Positions 1 to 8,664 of a stretch of 64,000 nt of DNA are shown piece by piece. The DNA comes from Lysinibacillus_B sp031181585. Lineage in GTDB: Bacteria; Bacillota; Bacilli; Bacillales_A; Planococcaceae. Position numbers and translations under genes: made by a program. The notes below the pieces were generated by a model. That model was given only the letters and a program-made list of their open reading frames with translations. It did no database searches and had not been told where the DNA came from. The stretch's first letter is position 1, and each line of letters opens with the position of its first letter. The stretch lies in contig NZ_CP154840.1 of assembly GCF_047301505.1 (NCBI RefSeq), forward strand, positions 310,001 to 374,000, in the 5' to 3' direction.

Positions 1-132
1 GTACCATTGCTGGTCGACGAGCAAATCGAGGTCGGTTATATTACGTTGAAGAACGGTTCTTTGAGCAGACTGGGTGCGATGTATATCGAATATTTACGTG
101 AGACAATTAAAGAAGAACAAAATCTGATATAG
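1..132 (+). CDS. C-terminal end of a probable LysR-type transcriptional regulator (partial)
   Basis: Only the last 43 codons lie in the window, ending with TAG at 130-132. The fragment contains GYITLKNGSLSRLG followed by a short helix and a charged tail. This resembles the last strand and helix of the LysR substrate-binding domain, where a 'GY...K...LS..A..F' pattern is usual. The DNA-binding half is outside the window, so the call rests on a short stretch. It could regulate the downstream methyltransferase/transporter pair, but nothing here shows that. Confidence 0.45.
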   Translation, partial: VPLLVDEQIEVGYITLKNGSLSRLGAMYIEYLRETIKEEQNLI

Positions 133-271
133 TTTAAAGCTATATCAAGAGATAGTTTTAAGGTGTTACTTTATAAGGGTTCCCGGGTGCTATACTAGCA
201 TTAATCAGAATTCATTTTATAACTTATAGGAAAAGTTGGTTTTAATGATTTATAGAAAGAGGGAATCGATG

Positions 272-1405
272 ATGACAACAGTAAAAGCACCATTTAAAGC
301 AGATCATGTAGGGAGTTTTCTACGTACGGCCCCGATTAAAGAAGCACGGAAAGCATACGCAGACGGCAATATTAATCAGGCTGCGTTAAAACAAATTGAA
401 GATCAGGAAATTGAAAAGCTAGTTCAAAAACAAATTGAAGTCGGATTGAAGTCCATTACGGATGGAGAGTTTAGACGTTCTTGGTGGCATTTAGATTTCT
501 TGGCAGGTCTGCAGGGGGTTGAAATTTTTGAAACGGAATATGTCAGCAACTTTAAGGGAGCACAAACGCGTAACAACGCTATTAAAGTAGTTGATCAGGT
601 GGATTTCAACGTTCATTATATGATTGAGCATTTTACTTTCTTAAAGGAAGCAGTAGAAAAGTACGGGGACGGAACACAAGTTGCAAAGTTTTCAATTCCA
701 AGTCCGAATATGCTTTTTACACGTCTTCAAGGTGATGAGTATTACAACGGAGATAATGAACGTTTTTACAATGATACGGTTGCAGCTTATCAAAAGGCCA
801 TTCAAGCATTTTATGATGCCGGCTGTCGTTATCTTCAGTTGGATGATACATCTTGGATCGATTTCGTTTCTGAAGAGCGTATTCAAGCAGTAGAACAAAA
901 AACAGGATTACCTGCTAGTAAAATCATCGAAAGACGTGTGAGCTGCTTAAATGATGCTATCGCAAACAAACCCGAAGATTTAACAATTACAATGCATATT
1001 TGCCGCGGAAACTTTAAATCTACTTACATTACAAGTGGCGGATATGATCATTTCTCAGATGCGATTTTTGCCCGCTTGAACGTGGACGGCCTATTCCTTG
1101 AGTATGATGATGAGCGTTCCGGAAGCTTTGAACCATTAAAAAGCTTTACACGCGACAATCAAATCGTTGTATTAGGGCTGGTGACTTCTAAATTTCCGGA
1201 ACTTGAAGATGCGGCAGCAATTGAGGAACGAATTGCACAAGCAAGCAAGTTCATCCCGCTGAAAAATATTGCATTGAGTCCGCAGTGCGGCTTTTCAAGT
1301 ACTGAGGAAGGAAATATTTTAACAGAGGAACAGCAATGGGAAAAAATCCGTCATATCGTAGCAATTGCTGAACGTGTATGGGGAACAGCAGAAGTGCGTC
1401 GATGA
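272..1405 (+). CDS. MetE C-terminal-domain-like methyltransferase (YxjG/YxjH type)
   Basis: About 377 residues, matching the cobalamin-independent methionine synthase C-terminal domain that occurs alone in YxjG/YxjH proteins; the N-terminal half of full MetE is absent. Visible family motifs are ADHVGSFLR at the start, ITDGEFRRSWWHLDF, YLQLDDTSW, HICRGNF (zinc ligand region) and LSPQCGF near the C-terminus. The family moves a methyl group to a thiol, usually homocysteine. The true start is probably ATG 272 (or 269) behind AAAGAGGG; an upstream ATG at 236 has no ribosome site. No S-box leader is present, unlike B. subtilis yxjG. The transporter gene follows after 15 bases, so the two are likely co-transcribed. 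Confidence 0.85.
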   Translation: MTTVKAPFKADHVGSFLRTAPIKEARKAYADGNINQAALKQIEDQEIEKLVQKQIEVGLKSITDGEFRRSWWHLDFLAGLQGVEIFETEYVSNFKGAQTRNNAIKVVDQVDFNVHYMIEHFTFLKEAVEKYGDGTQVAKFSIPSPNMLFTRLQGDEYYNGDNERFYNDTVAAYQKAIQAFYDAGCRYLQLDDTSWIDFVSEERIQAVEQKTGLPASKIIERRVSCLNDAIANKPEDLTITMHICRGNFKSTYITSGGYDHFSDAIFARLNVDGLFLEYDDERSGSFEPLKSFTRDNQIVVLGLVTSKFPELEDAAAIEERIAQASKFIPLKNIALSPQCGFSSTEEGNILTEEQQWEKIRHIVAIAERVWGTAEVRR

Positions 1406-1420
1406 AGCGGAGGCAGCTAA

Positions 1421-2758
1421 GTGAATCCTGTTACTTTTTTTGAAGAAAGCAAGCTAAAGCCGTTCCATCTTATTTTAATATTTTGGCTGTTTATCATTTT
1501 GATGTTTGAAGGATATGATGTGGTCATTTACGGTGCCACCATTCCATTCCTGAAGGAGGAGTGGGGCATCTCTGATATCGCGGCAGGCTCAATCGGGAGC
1601 TACACGACGATCGGGACAGCTATTGGTGCTGTAGTGTTTGGTCTCTACTCGGACCGCTTCGGACGGAAGCGAATTATCATTTTCACTACGTTAATATTCA
1701 GTGTTTTTACCATGCTGTCAGGCTTTGCACCCAATGCACTCCTATTCACAATTTGCCGCGTGATTGCAGGGCTTGGGTTCGGGGGGGCAATGCCAACTAT
1801 CGCCTCTCTTATTTCTGAATATGCCCCGCTAAAATACCGAGCAGCCATTATTTCATTTATTTTCTGCGGGTATTCTGTGGGGGCAATGGGCGCATCCTTT
1901 ATTGGCCGTGCTCTATTGCCGGAGTTCGGCTGGCAGCCTATTTATTGGATTGGAGCGATTCCGCTGCTCTTTATCCCGATTTTGCTGAAGGTACTGCCAG
2001 AATCAACTGTTTACTTATTGCAAAAAAAGCAGCACGCGCAAATTGCCGCTACTGCTGAAAAAATTGAACCGGGTGTGGCAACGAACTTTCATTATTCATA
2101 TCAACAACCTGCAAAGGGGCAAAAATCGCCTGTGCGTGCATTGTTTCAAAAGCGCTTCGCCGTCACAACCATTATGTTTTGGCTCTCGTGCTTCTGTACA
2201 TTCATTTTAATGTATTCATTAAATACATGGTTACCGACATTAATGATGCAGGCTGGCTATAATTTGTCATCCAGCTTAATGTTTATTGCAGTGTTACAGC
2301 TTGGTTCCATCGTAGGAACGTTAACGCTGAGTACTTTAATTCAAAAAGCAGGATTCAAAAATGTATTAATGCCGCTCTATTTAGTCGGTGCGGTTGCGCT
2401 GACATTGATCGGCTTCTCAACGAATTTGTACGTAGCATATGTACTGATTTTCCTAATTGGTGCTGCTACGTTGGGGCTGCAAAATATGTCCAATGCTTTT
2501 GTAGCAGCATACTATCCGGCAGAAGTACGCTCGGTAGCATTAGGAAGCACAATGGCCTTTGGTCGTATCGGCTCGATTTTGGCCCCAACATATGTTGCCG
2601 TGTTACTTACGATGGATTTACAACCACAATATAATTTCATTGCGATCGGTATTGCCGCTATTTTCGGAATGATTGCGATGTTCTTTATTAATGATAAACA
2701 TGCCGATTATGCTGAAGAAGAGCTTGAAACAATCCCAACAAAAATAGTTAAAGCATGA
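1421..2758 (+). CDS. MFS transporter, aromatic acid:H+ symporter-like
   Basis: A 445-residue, 12-helix major facilitator protein. The first helix carries EGYDVVIYGATIP, a signature of the aromatic acid/H+ symporter (AAHS) branch (PcaK, BenK, MhpT), and the loop 2-3 motif is GLYSDRFGRKR. Start is GTG 1421 with GGAGG at 1409-1413. It lies 15 bases behind the MetE-like gene and is closed by a strong hairpin, so the two form an operon. The substrate is unknown: AAHS relatives take up aromatic carboxylates, but pairing with a methyltransferase suggests a methylated or sulfur-containing acid (inference). Confidence 0.85.
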   Translation: MNPVTFFEESKLKPFHLILIFWLFIILMFEGYDVVIYGATIPFLKEEWGISDIAAGSIGSYTTIGTAIGAVVFGLYSDRFGRKRIIIFTTLIFSVFTMLSGFAPNALLFTICRVIAGLGFGGAMPTIASLISEYAPLKYRAAIISFIFCGYSVGAMGASFIGRALLPEFGWQPIYWIGAIPLLFIPILLKVLPESTVYLLQKKQHAQIAATAEKIEPGVATNFHYSYQQPAKGQKSPVRALFQKRFAVTTIMFWLSCFCTFILMYSLNTWLPTLMMQAGYNLSSSLMFIAVLQLGSIVGTLTLSTLIQKAGFKNVLMPLYLVGAVALTLIGFSTNLYVAYVLIFLIGAATLGLQNMSNAFVAAYYPAEVRSVALGSTMAFGRIGSILAPTYVAVLLTMDLQPQYNFIAIGIAAIFGMIAMFFINDKHADYAEEELETIPTKIVKA

Positions 2759-2829
2759 TAGTCGCTATGTTCTCTAGTAAGGCCGCTGAAAAACGTACAT
2801 TTCTAGTGACTGTAAATGTTTTTAGAACC

Positions 2830-2875
2830 AAAAGGCAATTTGTCGTCTGATGTTGGACTGCAAATTGCCTTTTTG
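2830..2875 (+). terminator. Rho-independent terminator after the MFS gene
   Basis: A 13-bp perfect stem (AAAAGGCAATTTG at 2830-2842 with its complement at 2861-2873) followed by T residues. The rest of 2876-3155 holds no credible gene. It contains an AT-rich stretch with TATATTAT near 3110 that may serve the acetyltransferase gene. Confidence 0.85.
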
Positions 2876-3155
2876 CTTCTTTATTTTATGGAGGATGTTA
2901 AGTGTTCATTTGAGATTTACCTTGAATATGGCAGATGCTCATTGAATCTTCAAACTCATTTCTATATTTGAATTGCCTATTTTTTTCTTCACCTTTACAT
3001 CGTAGTAGAATGAGTTTCACTTTTGGTACCCTACTAATATCAATCTTCTATAGCTGTGTTTTTTCTAAATCAATAAATAGAAGATAGATAACAGGATAAT
3101 GGAGTTATGTTATATTATACCAAAGGGCAATTGTGTAAAAACAGGGGGATAAAAT

Positions 3156-3671
3156 ATGGATATCGAAACAGAAAGGCTTATTATCAAAACATTTACAGAA
3201 TATGATTGGCAGGATGTTCTTGCCTATACGTCAAGGGAAGACGTGATGAAATACATACCGGAGGGTGTCTTCAGCGAGGAAGATGCGAAAAAGTTTGTCC
3301 AGGATCATGCAGGGGAAGGGGCAAAATATTTTCCGGTAAGAATAAAAGGAGAAGAAACGATTATCGGTCATATCACCTTTTTCAAGTATTTTGGCGACCA
3401 TACATATGAAATTGGATGGGTATTTAATCCCGACTATTTTAATAAAGGGTATGCGACGGAAGCGGCATGGGCGGTTGTCAACTATGGATTTACGAAAATG
3501 AACCTGCACCGCATCATTGCTACATGCCAGCCGGAAAATATTCCATCCTATCGGGTGATGGAAAAGATCGGCATGCGACGTGAAGGCTATTTTAAAAAAT
3601 GTATCCCACATGGAGACAGCTGGTGGGATGAATACTACTATGCTGTGCTTGCAGAAGAGTGGAATGAATAG
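3156..3671 (+). CDS. GNAT family N-acetyltransferase (RimJ/RimL-like)
   Basis: 171 residues with the RimL-type GNAT fold. It opens with ETERLIIKTF; the acetyl-CoA site region reads NKGYATEAAWAVVNYGF (about 105-121), followed by HRIIATCQPENIPSYRVMEKIG, the usual C-terminal half of the domain. Such enzymes acetylate amino groups of proteins, antibiotics or small amines; the substrate cannot be told. Start ATG 3156 has AGGGGG eight bases upstream. It is a single-gene unit bounded by hairpins. Confidence 0.9.
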   Translation: MDIETERLIIKTFTEYDWQDVLAYTSREDVMKYIPEGVFSEEDAKKFVQDHAGEGAKYFPVRIKGEETIIGHITFFKYFGDHTYEIGWVFNPDYFNKGYATEAAWAVVNYGFTKMNLHRIIATCQPENIPSYRVMEKIGMRREGYFKKCIPHGDSWWDEYYYAVLAEEWNE

Positions 3672-3673
3672 GA

Positions 3674-3703
3674 AAAGGGGGCGGATTCCGCCCCCTTTCT
3701 TTT
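3674..3703 (+). terminator. Rho-independent terminator after the GNAT gene
   Basis: An almost perfect GC-rich hairpin (AAAGGGGGCGGA facing TCCGCCCCCTTT) with a T-rich tail, directly after the stop codon. Confidence 0.9.
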
Positions 3704-3891
3704 AGGTGAAGATTAGTCGAACTTCAAGCCCTTCAAAGTCTTTACTGCTGGAGCATAAAATATTCTCTATCGAATGGATACTTTAGAAATATAATATAGG
3801 GTACACTTTAGGATTGAATAATACTTTTTTATCAAGCTTTATTCCAAACCAATATAAGCTTTGTTGAAAAGAGATATAAGTAAAAAGCATG

Positions 3892-3900
3892 TGCTATATT
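3892..3900 (+). promoter_or_regulatory. Extended -10 promoter element of topB
   Basis: TGCTATATT lies 33 bases before the topB start. No good -35 is seen. The same TGCTATAT pattern and the following ribosome-site region (AAGAAAGG) recur upstream of the broken topB paralogue on the minus strand near 18.5 kb, which supports function. Confidence 0.4.
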
Positions 3901-3933
3901 AAAAGCAAGGATTTAAGAAAGGATGTTTAACCT

Positions 3934-6120
3934 ATGGCAAAGAGCCTTGTACTAGCAGAAAAGCCTTCAGTCGCTCGTGATATCGCGAATGTATTGAAGT
4001 GTCATAAAAAAGGAAATGGATTTTTAGAAGGGGACAAATACATCGTCACATGGGCTTTAGGACATTTAGTCACACTAGCAGACCCGGAAAGCTACGACGA
4101 GAAATATAAAAAGTGGAATTTAGAAGATTTGCCGATGCTGCCGGAGCGCTTAAAGCTCACAACGATTAAACAAACTAGCAAGCAATACAATGCTGTAAAA
4201 TCGCAGCTAACACGTAACGACGTAAACGAAATTATTATTGCGACAGATGCAGGCCGTGAAGGTGAGCTTGTAGCGCGCTGGATTATTGACCGTGCCAAAG
4301 TAAATAAGCCGATTAAACGTTTGTGGATTTCATCTGTAACAGATAAGGCGATTAAAGAGGGGTTTGCAAATTTAAAGCCTGGTAAAGCATATGAAAATCT
4401 TTATCATGCAGCTGTAGCTCGCAGCGAGGCTGACTGGTACCTAGGGCTGAATTCAAGTAGAGCACTCTCTACAAAATTTAATGCTCAATTAAATACTGGC
4501 AGGGTTCAGACGCCCGTTGTTGCAATGGTAGCAGCTCGAGAAGATGAAATTAAGAATTTCAAAGCGCAAACGTATTATGGGATTGAAGCAAATACACCAG
4601 AATTAAAATTAACATGGCAAGACGCAAACGGTAACTCTCGTAGCTTTAATAAGGAGAAAATCGATGCGATTGTAAATTCAATAGATAAACAAAATGCAAA
4701 AGTAATCGGGGTAGAACGCAAACCAAAGAAATCTTTCTCTCCAGGATTATATGATCTAACAGAGTTACAGCGCGATGCCAACAAAATGTTCGGCTATTCA
4801 GCTAAAGAGACGTTAAATATTATGCAAAAACTATACGAGTCCCATAAAGTGCTTACTTACCCTCGTACAGATTCCCGTTATTTATCTTCTGACATTGTTA
4901 GTACGCTTCCAGAGAGATTAAAAGCGTGTGGTATAGGTGAATATCGTTCATTAGCAAATAAGGTGCTTACAAAGCCAATTAAAGCCAATAAATCGTTTGT
5001 AGATGATAGTAAAGTATCGGATCACCATGCAATTATTCCGACAGAGGAATATGTGAACTTTGCAAATTTTACAGATAAAGAACGTAAAATTTATGATTTG
5101 GTAGTAAAACGTTTCTTAGCCGTTTTATTCCCAGCCTATGAGTATGAGCAATTGATAGTGCAAGCTAAAATCGGTAATGAAAAATTCATTGCACGTGGTA
5201 AAACAGTCATTGCTGCAGGTTGGAAAGAAGTTTACTCAAATCGTTTTGATGATGAAGAAACGAATGAAGATATAAAAGAACAATTACTTCCTCGTCTTGA
5301 AAAAGGACAGGAGTTAAAAGTGAATTTAATTTCTCAGACTTCTGGTCAAACAAAACCACCTGCGCGATTTACTGAGGCTACATTATTATCGGCAATGGAA
5401 AATCCAACGAAATACATGGATACACAAGATAAGCAGCTTGCAGATACGTTAAAATCAACAGGTGGCTTAGGTACGGTAGCTACACGAGCTGATATTATCG
5501 ATAAGCTATTCAACTCATTCCTAATCGAAAAGCGTGGAAAGGATATTCATATCACTTCTAAAGGCCGCCAATTACTCGATTTAGTTCCTAGCGAATTAAA
5601 GTCCCCTGAAACAACAGCTGAATGGGAACAAAAATTAGAGTTAATTGCTAAAGGAAAATTAAAGAAAGAGACGTTTATCAATGAAATGAAGCAGCATACG
5701 AAAGAAATCGTAGCTGATATTAAAAATAGCGATAAGAAATTTAAACATGACAATGTATCTACAAAATCTTGTCCAGACTGTGGGAAGCCTATGCTTGAAG
5801 TAAACGGTAAAAAAGGCAAAATGCTTGTGTGCCAAGATCGTGAATGTGGTCACCGTAAAAATGTTGCACGCGTAACAAATGCCCGCTGCCCACAATGTAA
5901 GAAGAAACTAGAGCTGCGTGGTGAAGGCGATGGACAAATTTTTGTATGTAAATGTGGTCATCGTGAAAAGTTATCTGCTTTTGAAGCACGTCGTAAAAAA
6001 GAAGGCGGCGGTAAGGTGGATAAACGTAGTGTACAGAAATATATGAAGCAGCAAGAGAAGGAAGCAGAGCCTATTAATAACGCATTTGCCGATTTATTAA
6101 AGGGCATGAAATTTGATTAA
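3934..6120 (+). CDS. topB: DNA topoisomerase III (type IA)
   Basis: 728 residues, the usual length for Bacillales TopB. The TOPRIM domain opens with AKSLVLAEKPSVARDIA and carries ATDAGREGELVARW (about 103-116). The catalytic tyrosine is Y309 in VLTYPRTDSRYL. Other conserved parts are LNTGRVQTPVV, HHAIIPTE, PPARFTEATL and GLGTVATRADI. Two C-terminal zinc ribbons follow (CPDCGK...CGHRKN and CPQCKK...CKCGHRE). The enzyme passes single strands to decatenate replication and recombination intermediates. Start ATG 3934 has AAAGGATG upstream. An inverted, broken paralogue lies at 17.9-18.5 kb. Confidence 0.97.
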   Translation: MAKSLVLAEKPSVARDIANVLKCHKKGNGFLEGDKYIVTWALGHLVTLADPESYDEKYKKWNLEDLPMLPERLKLTTIKQTSKQYNAVKSQLTRNDVNEIIIATDAGREGELVARWIIDRAKVNKPIKRLWISSVTDKAIKEGFANLKPGKAYENLYHAAVARSEADWYLGLNSSRALSTKFNAQLNTGRVQTPVVAMVAAREDEIKNFKAQTYYGIEANTPELKLTWQDANGNSRSFNKEKIDAIVNSIDKQNAKVIGVERKPKKSFSPGLYDLTELQRDANKMFGYSAKETLNIMQKLYESHKVLTYPRTDSRYLSSDIVSTLPERLKACGIGEYRSLANKVLTKPIKANKSFVDDSKVSDHHAIIPTEEYVNFANFTDKERKIYDLVVKRFLAVLFPAYEYEQLIVQAKIGNEKFIARGKTVIAAGWKEVYSNRFDDEETNEDIKEQLLPRLEKGQELKVNLISQTSGQTKPPARFTEATLLSAMENPTKYMDTQDKQLADTLKSTGGLGTVATRADIIDKLFNSFLIEKRGKDIHITSKGRQLLDLVPSELKSPETTAEWEQKLELIAKGKLKKETFINEMKQHTKEIVADIKNSDKKFKHDNVSTKSCPDCGKPMLEVNGKKGKMLVCQDRECGHRKNVARVTNARCPQCKKKLELRGEGDGQIFVCKCGHREKLSAFEARRKKEGGGKVDKRSVQKYMKQQEKEAEPINNAFADLLKGMKFD

Positions 6121-6142
6121 TCCCAAAACGAAGTAACAAAGA

Positions 6143-6177
6143 GGTCCCGCTATCTTGAAATAGCGAGGCCTTTTTTG
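6143..6177 (+). terminator. Rho-independent terminator after topB
   Basis: Stem GGTCCCGCTAT facing ATAGCGAGGCC with one mismatch and a six-T tail at 6171-6176. Confidence 0.8.
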
Positions 6178-6309
6178 ATATGTGCAGTTTTATGAAAAAG
6201 AACAGAATTTAAATAAAGCACGATTATTAAAATAAAGATTGGTCATGTACAGAGGAAATAAATTTGTTAAATATACAATAAAGTCATTTGAAAAATAATA
6301 AAGGTATTT

Positions 6310-6358
6310 AAAAATCCTTATACAACAAACGGGGCAGATTAATTGCAGAAGGATTTTT
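6310..6358. repeat. Degenerate first copy of the island repeat (weak)
   Basis: A 10-bp inverted repeat (AAAAATCCTT at 6310-6319, AAGGATTTTT at 6349-6358) encloses ACGGGGCAGATTAATTG. That core resembles the CTAACGAGGCAGGTTAGTT element found later at 8.57 kb. The match is loose. Confidence 0.3.
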
Positions 6359-6424
6359 ACTTTCCAATAAAGAATAATGATTTAAATAGTAAAATTATTT
6401 ATCTTATGAGGAGGTAAAAGGAAT

Positions 6425-6805
6425 ATGTTTAGTAAAGTCGGTCAAATTATGCTGTATGTCAATAACCAAGATGAGGCAGTTGAATTCTGGACAGAAAAAT
6501 TAGGCTTTACTGTAATAGCTGAAGAAAATAATAATCAAGGATTGAGATGGATTGAAATTGCTCCCACAAAAGGTGCAGATACAAGCCTCATTCTGCACAA
6601 TAAGGATTTCGTTTCTAAAATGTCTCCTGGATTAAATCTCGATACGCCCTCATTAATGTTTTTCACAGAGAATCTCGAAAAATTACATAGTGACTTATTG
6701 GATAAAAAAATTACAGTCGGAGATATTGTAAATATGCCGTCTGGTAGAGTTTTTAACTTTGCAGATTATGAAGAGAACTATTTTGCAGTAATGGAAAATA
6801 GGTAG
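6425..6805 (+). CDS. VOC superfamily protein (glyoxalase/bleomycin-resistance fold)
   Basis: 126 residues, a single VOC domain with two beta-alpha-beta-beta-beta modules. It opens with VGQIMLYVNNQDEAVEFWTE, continues with KLGF, then IEIAPTKGADTSLILH, and ends with FNFADYEENYFAVME. The penultimate-strand glutamate (E in YFAVME) is at the usual metal-ligand position. Members include glyoxalase I, dioxygenases and antibiotic-binding proteins; the function here is open. Start ATG 6425 follows AGGAGGT. A single-gene unit at the left edge of the accessory island. Confidence 0.85.
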   Translation: MFSKVGQIMLYVNNQDEAVEFWTEKLGFTVIAEENNNQGLRWIEIAPTKGADTSLILHNKDFVSKMSPGLNLDTPSLMFFTENLEKLHSDLLDKKITVGDIVNMPSGRVFNFADYEENYFAVMENR

Positions 6806-6922
6806 ATTTCTAAACAACAAGATGAGATCTGCCGATAAAGCTGCGAAAGAATGAAACAACTATAATATCCTTTTAAGAAACAATATTCTTTGAGGTCACT
6901 TCAATTCTAAAAAACTTCTAAG

Positions 6923-6962
6923 AGCCTTACTACATACCAAAATGTAGTAAGGCTTTTGTTTA
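6923..6962 (+). terminator. Rho-independent terminator after the VOC gene
   Basis: Perfect 13-bp stem AGCCTTACTACAT (6923-6935) facing its complement (6942-6954), then TTTGTTT. Confidence 0.85.
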
Positions 6963-7035
6963 TTAGAGCGAAAATAAACAACTTTATTATGGCTCTGTAG
7001 GGCAAAATTCTTGTGTAGAAACAATAGATTTTTTC

Positions 7036-7070
7036 TTATTCCATAATTCGGCCAGATTACGGAGTAATAC
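7036..7070 (+). repeat. Island palindromic repeat, copy 1 (short, degenerate)
   Basis: TTATTCCATAAT, then TCGGCCAG, then ATTACGGAGTAATA: a short palindrome with the TATTCCA...GGCCAGATT...GGAATA ends of the family. It is the only recognisable item between the VOC terminator and the next gene at 7192. Confidence 0.5.
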
Positions 7071-7191
7071 CATTTTTGTAAATGGATATATATGTTAAAA
7101 TGCTAGTAAGGAAATAATGTACTTTACCGATTGAAACAGTTTAATTGAACAAGAATACCATTTAGACAAGGGGAGTCGAGGGAGAAACGGT

Positions 7192-7473
7192 ATGAAGTAC
7201 ATTTTATTAATAATTGCTATAGTAGTGATCTTTGTTAAAGGTAATTGGTATGTTCGTGGTAAAAGGATTAATAATAATTTGGTGAGATATAGTATATTTA
7301 GTATTTTATCTAGCGTAATTTTGGCTATTTTACACATGAATATGTACGATACTTTTGATGGCGATATTATTAAAGATGAATTAATTAGTGTTTCAGCTAT
7401 ATTTACTGCTTATATGATAATATTTATTTTTTATCCCATTTTGAGAAATACAATTCACAAGTATAGCGATTAA
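7192..7473 (+). CDS. Small hypothetical membrane protein
   Basis: 93 residues with about three predicted membrane helices: 3-20, 36-55 and 68-86. The connecting segments carry basic GKRINNN and acidic DTFDGDIIKDE. Not recognised. The ATG at 7192 is preceded by GGGGAGTCGAGGGAG, a usable if slightly distant ribosome site. A copy of the island repeat begins 33 bases after the stop. Confidence 0.65.
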   Translation: MKYILLIIAIVVIFVKGNWYVRGKRINNNLVRYSIFSILSSVILAILHMNMYDTFDGDIIKDELISVSAIFTAYMIIFIFYPILRNTIHKYSD

Positions 7474-7505
7474 CAGAGAATACATTAAGACTGTAATTTG
7501 TTGTG

Positions 7506-7570
7506 CTCAACTAACGAGGGACTTTATTTGAATAATGATATTCCACAATCGGACCATTTTCTTGAATAAC
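7506..7570 (+). repeat. Island repeat, copy 2 (CTAACG element plus half palindrome)
   Basis: CTCAACTAACGAGG (the second island motif) is followed by TATTCCACAATCGG and CTTGAATAAC, the left end and tail of the main palindrome with its middle missing. Confidence 0.65.
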
Positions 7571-7624
7571 ACTTTATGGTAAAGTTACAGAATAAGTAAA
7601 CGAATATACTATGGAGGAAATAAG

Positions 7625-7792
7625 TTGAAAATAATAATCTACATACTTTATATATTATCGTTTTTCTCATTAATAACATTATTTTACTCTATTAATGATA
7701 ATTCGTTTGATTGGAAGAGCGTAATTTATACAATCGCATTATTATACTCTGCAATTACTTTACAACAACAACTGAAGGAGAATGAGAATTAG
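7625..7792 (+). CDS. Very small hypothetical membrane protein
   Basis: A 55-residue frame starting with TTG 7625 seven bases after GGAGGA (7613-7618) and ending with TAG at 7790-7792. It predicts two hydrophobic helices (residues 2-20 and 32-46) separated by NDNSFDWKS, with a polar tail QQQLKENEN. The strong ribosome site, the amphipathic layout and a full island repeat 57 bases downstream support a real gene. No function can be assigned. Confidence 0.6.
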   Translation: MKIIIYILYILSFFSLITLFYSINDNSFDWKSVIYTIALLYSAITLQQQLKENEN

Positions 7793-7848
7793 AAAAAGGT
7801 TTATTGTGTGGAAATCCAATAAACTGGGTGCTTCATTCGCATATCACT

Positions 7849-7923
7849 ATTCCACAATAGGGCGCTTTTCTTGAATAAGAAAAGTGCTTTATTCAATTAA
7901 AGGGCCAGATTGTTGAATAACAA
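7849..7923 (+). repeat. Island palindromic repeat, copy 3 (full length)
   Basis: About 75 bp. Outer arms are TATTCCACAAT and ATTGTTGAATA. An inner hairpin GCGCTTTTCTT/AAGAAAAGTGC is followed by TTAAAGGGCCAG. The inner hairpin plus following T residues could act as a terminator. Confidence 0.85.
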
Positions 7924-8013
7924 CTTTTTATGAAATATTACCAAACGACGGTTTGGGAAGGTTATAAGGATGACTTTTGAAACTTTTATAATTGAATTAA
8001 TGTAAATATAGTA

Positions 8014-8481
8014 ATGACTTATTGTAGGGAGGGGTTTATTGTTTTTATTTATTATTTTTTATTTAGTTTAGGTGTGTTATTTGTTATAGGCAGTGTGATT
8101 TTTTTTATTCGTATGTATAGAAAGAGAGAAATTAAGTTTTGGTCAACGATTAAAATGCTGTGCGGTTTTCTAATGGGACTCCTCATTTTATGGATAACTG
8201 TTCCAAGCTTAAAATATGTAATAACGAAAGACTTCATTATTGTTAATGGGAAATGCACGATAGAAATATCTTCATCTGGTCGTTCTTCTGATGCGAGTTT
8301 CAATATGCTTCATTCAGGTGAACAATTTACTTTCAATAAGATTCCTGAACTCGATGCCTATGGTAAATCAATTCCTTATGACTGTGAGGTTACGGTGACT
8401 AAAGACCATATGTGGACAATGGATTATAAAATTTACGATTTAAAGACTGGAAAGCTTATCGATTCACACACACGTGAGTAG
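8014..8481 (+). CDS. Hypothetical membrane-anchored protein
   Basis: Up to 155 residues, with two N-terminal membrane helices (about 10-31 and 46-68) and an extracytoplasmic C-terminal part with beta-rich sequence (FIIVNGKCTIEIS onward). Not recognised. The start is unsure. ATG 8014 has no ribosome site, while a strong AGGGAGGGG lies inside the frame at 8026-8034. The first in-frame codon behind it that could start is ATT at 8038, which would give 147 residues. Island repeat copy 4 follows 82 bases after the stop. Confidence 0.6.
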   Translation: MTYCREGFIVFIYYFLFSLGVLFVIGSVIFFIRMYRKREIKFWSTIKMLCGFLMGLLILWITVPSLKYVITKDFIIVNGKCTIEISSSGRSSDASFNMLHSGEQFTFNKIPELDAYGKSIPYDCEVTVTKDHMWTMDYKIYDLKTGKLIDSHTRE

Positions 8482-8562
8482 CTTATTCTTTGAAAAAATA
8501 AGAAGAATAAATAATACATATGTAGTTGAAAATGCACCCAAATCTCGCTTTGAGGACATTTT

Positions 8563-8597
8563 TTCTTCAACTAACGAGGCAGGTTAGTTCAATAAAA
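8563..8597 (+). repeat. Island CTAACG-type palindrome, copy 4
   Basis: TTCAACTAACGAGGCAGG followed by TTAGTTCAATAAA: an inverted repeat of AACTAAC/GTTAGTT around GAGGCAG. It is the clearest example of the second repeat type in the island. Confidence 0.7.
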
Positions 8598-8664
8598 AGA
8601 TTAGATAGGAAAGGAAATATGTGCAAAAATATAACTTAAAACTACTGGATTAGGGAGGAAAGGA

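Noticed and set aside
133..271. S-box or T-box leader before the MetE-like gene
   Set aside because: None of the conserved riboswitch blocks is present; only a possible TATACT -10 at 191.
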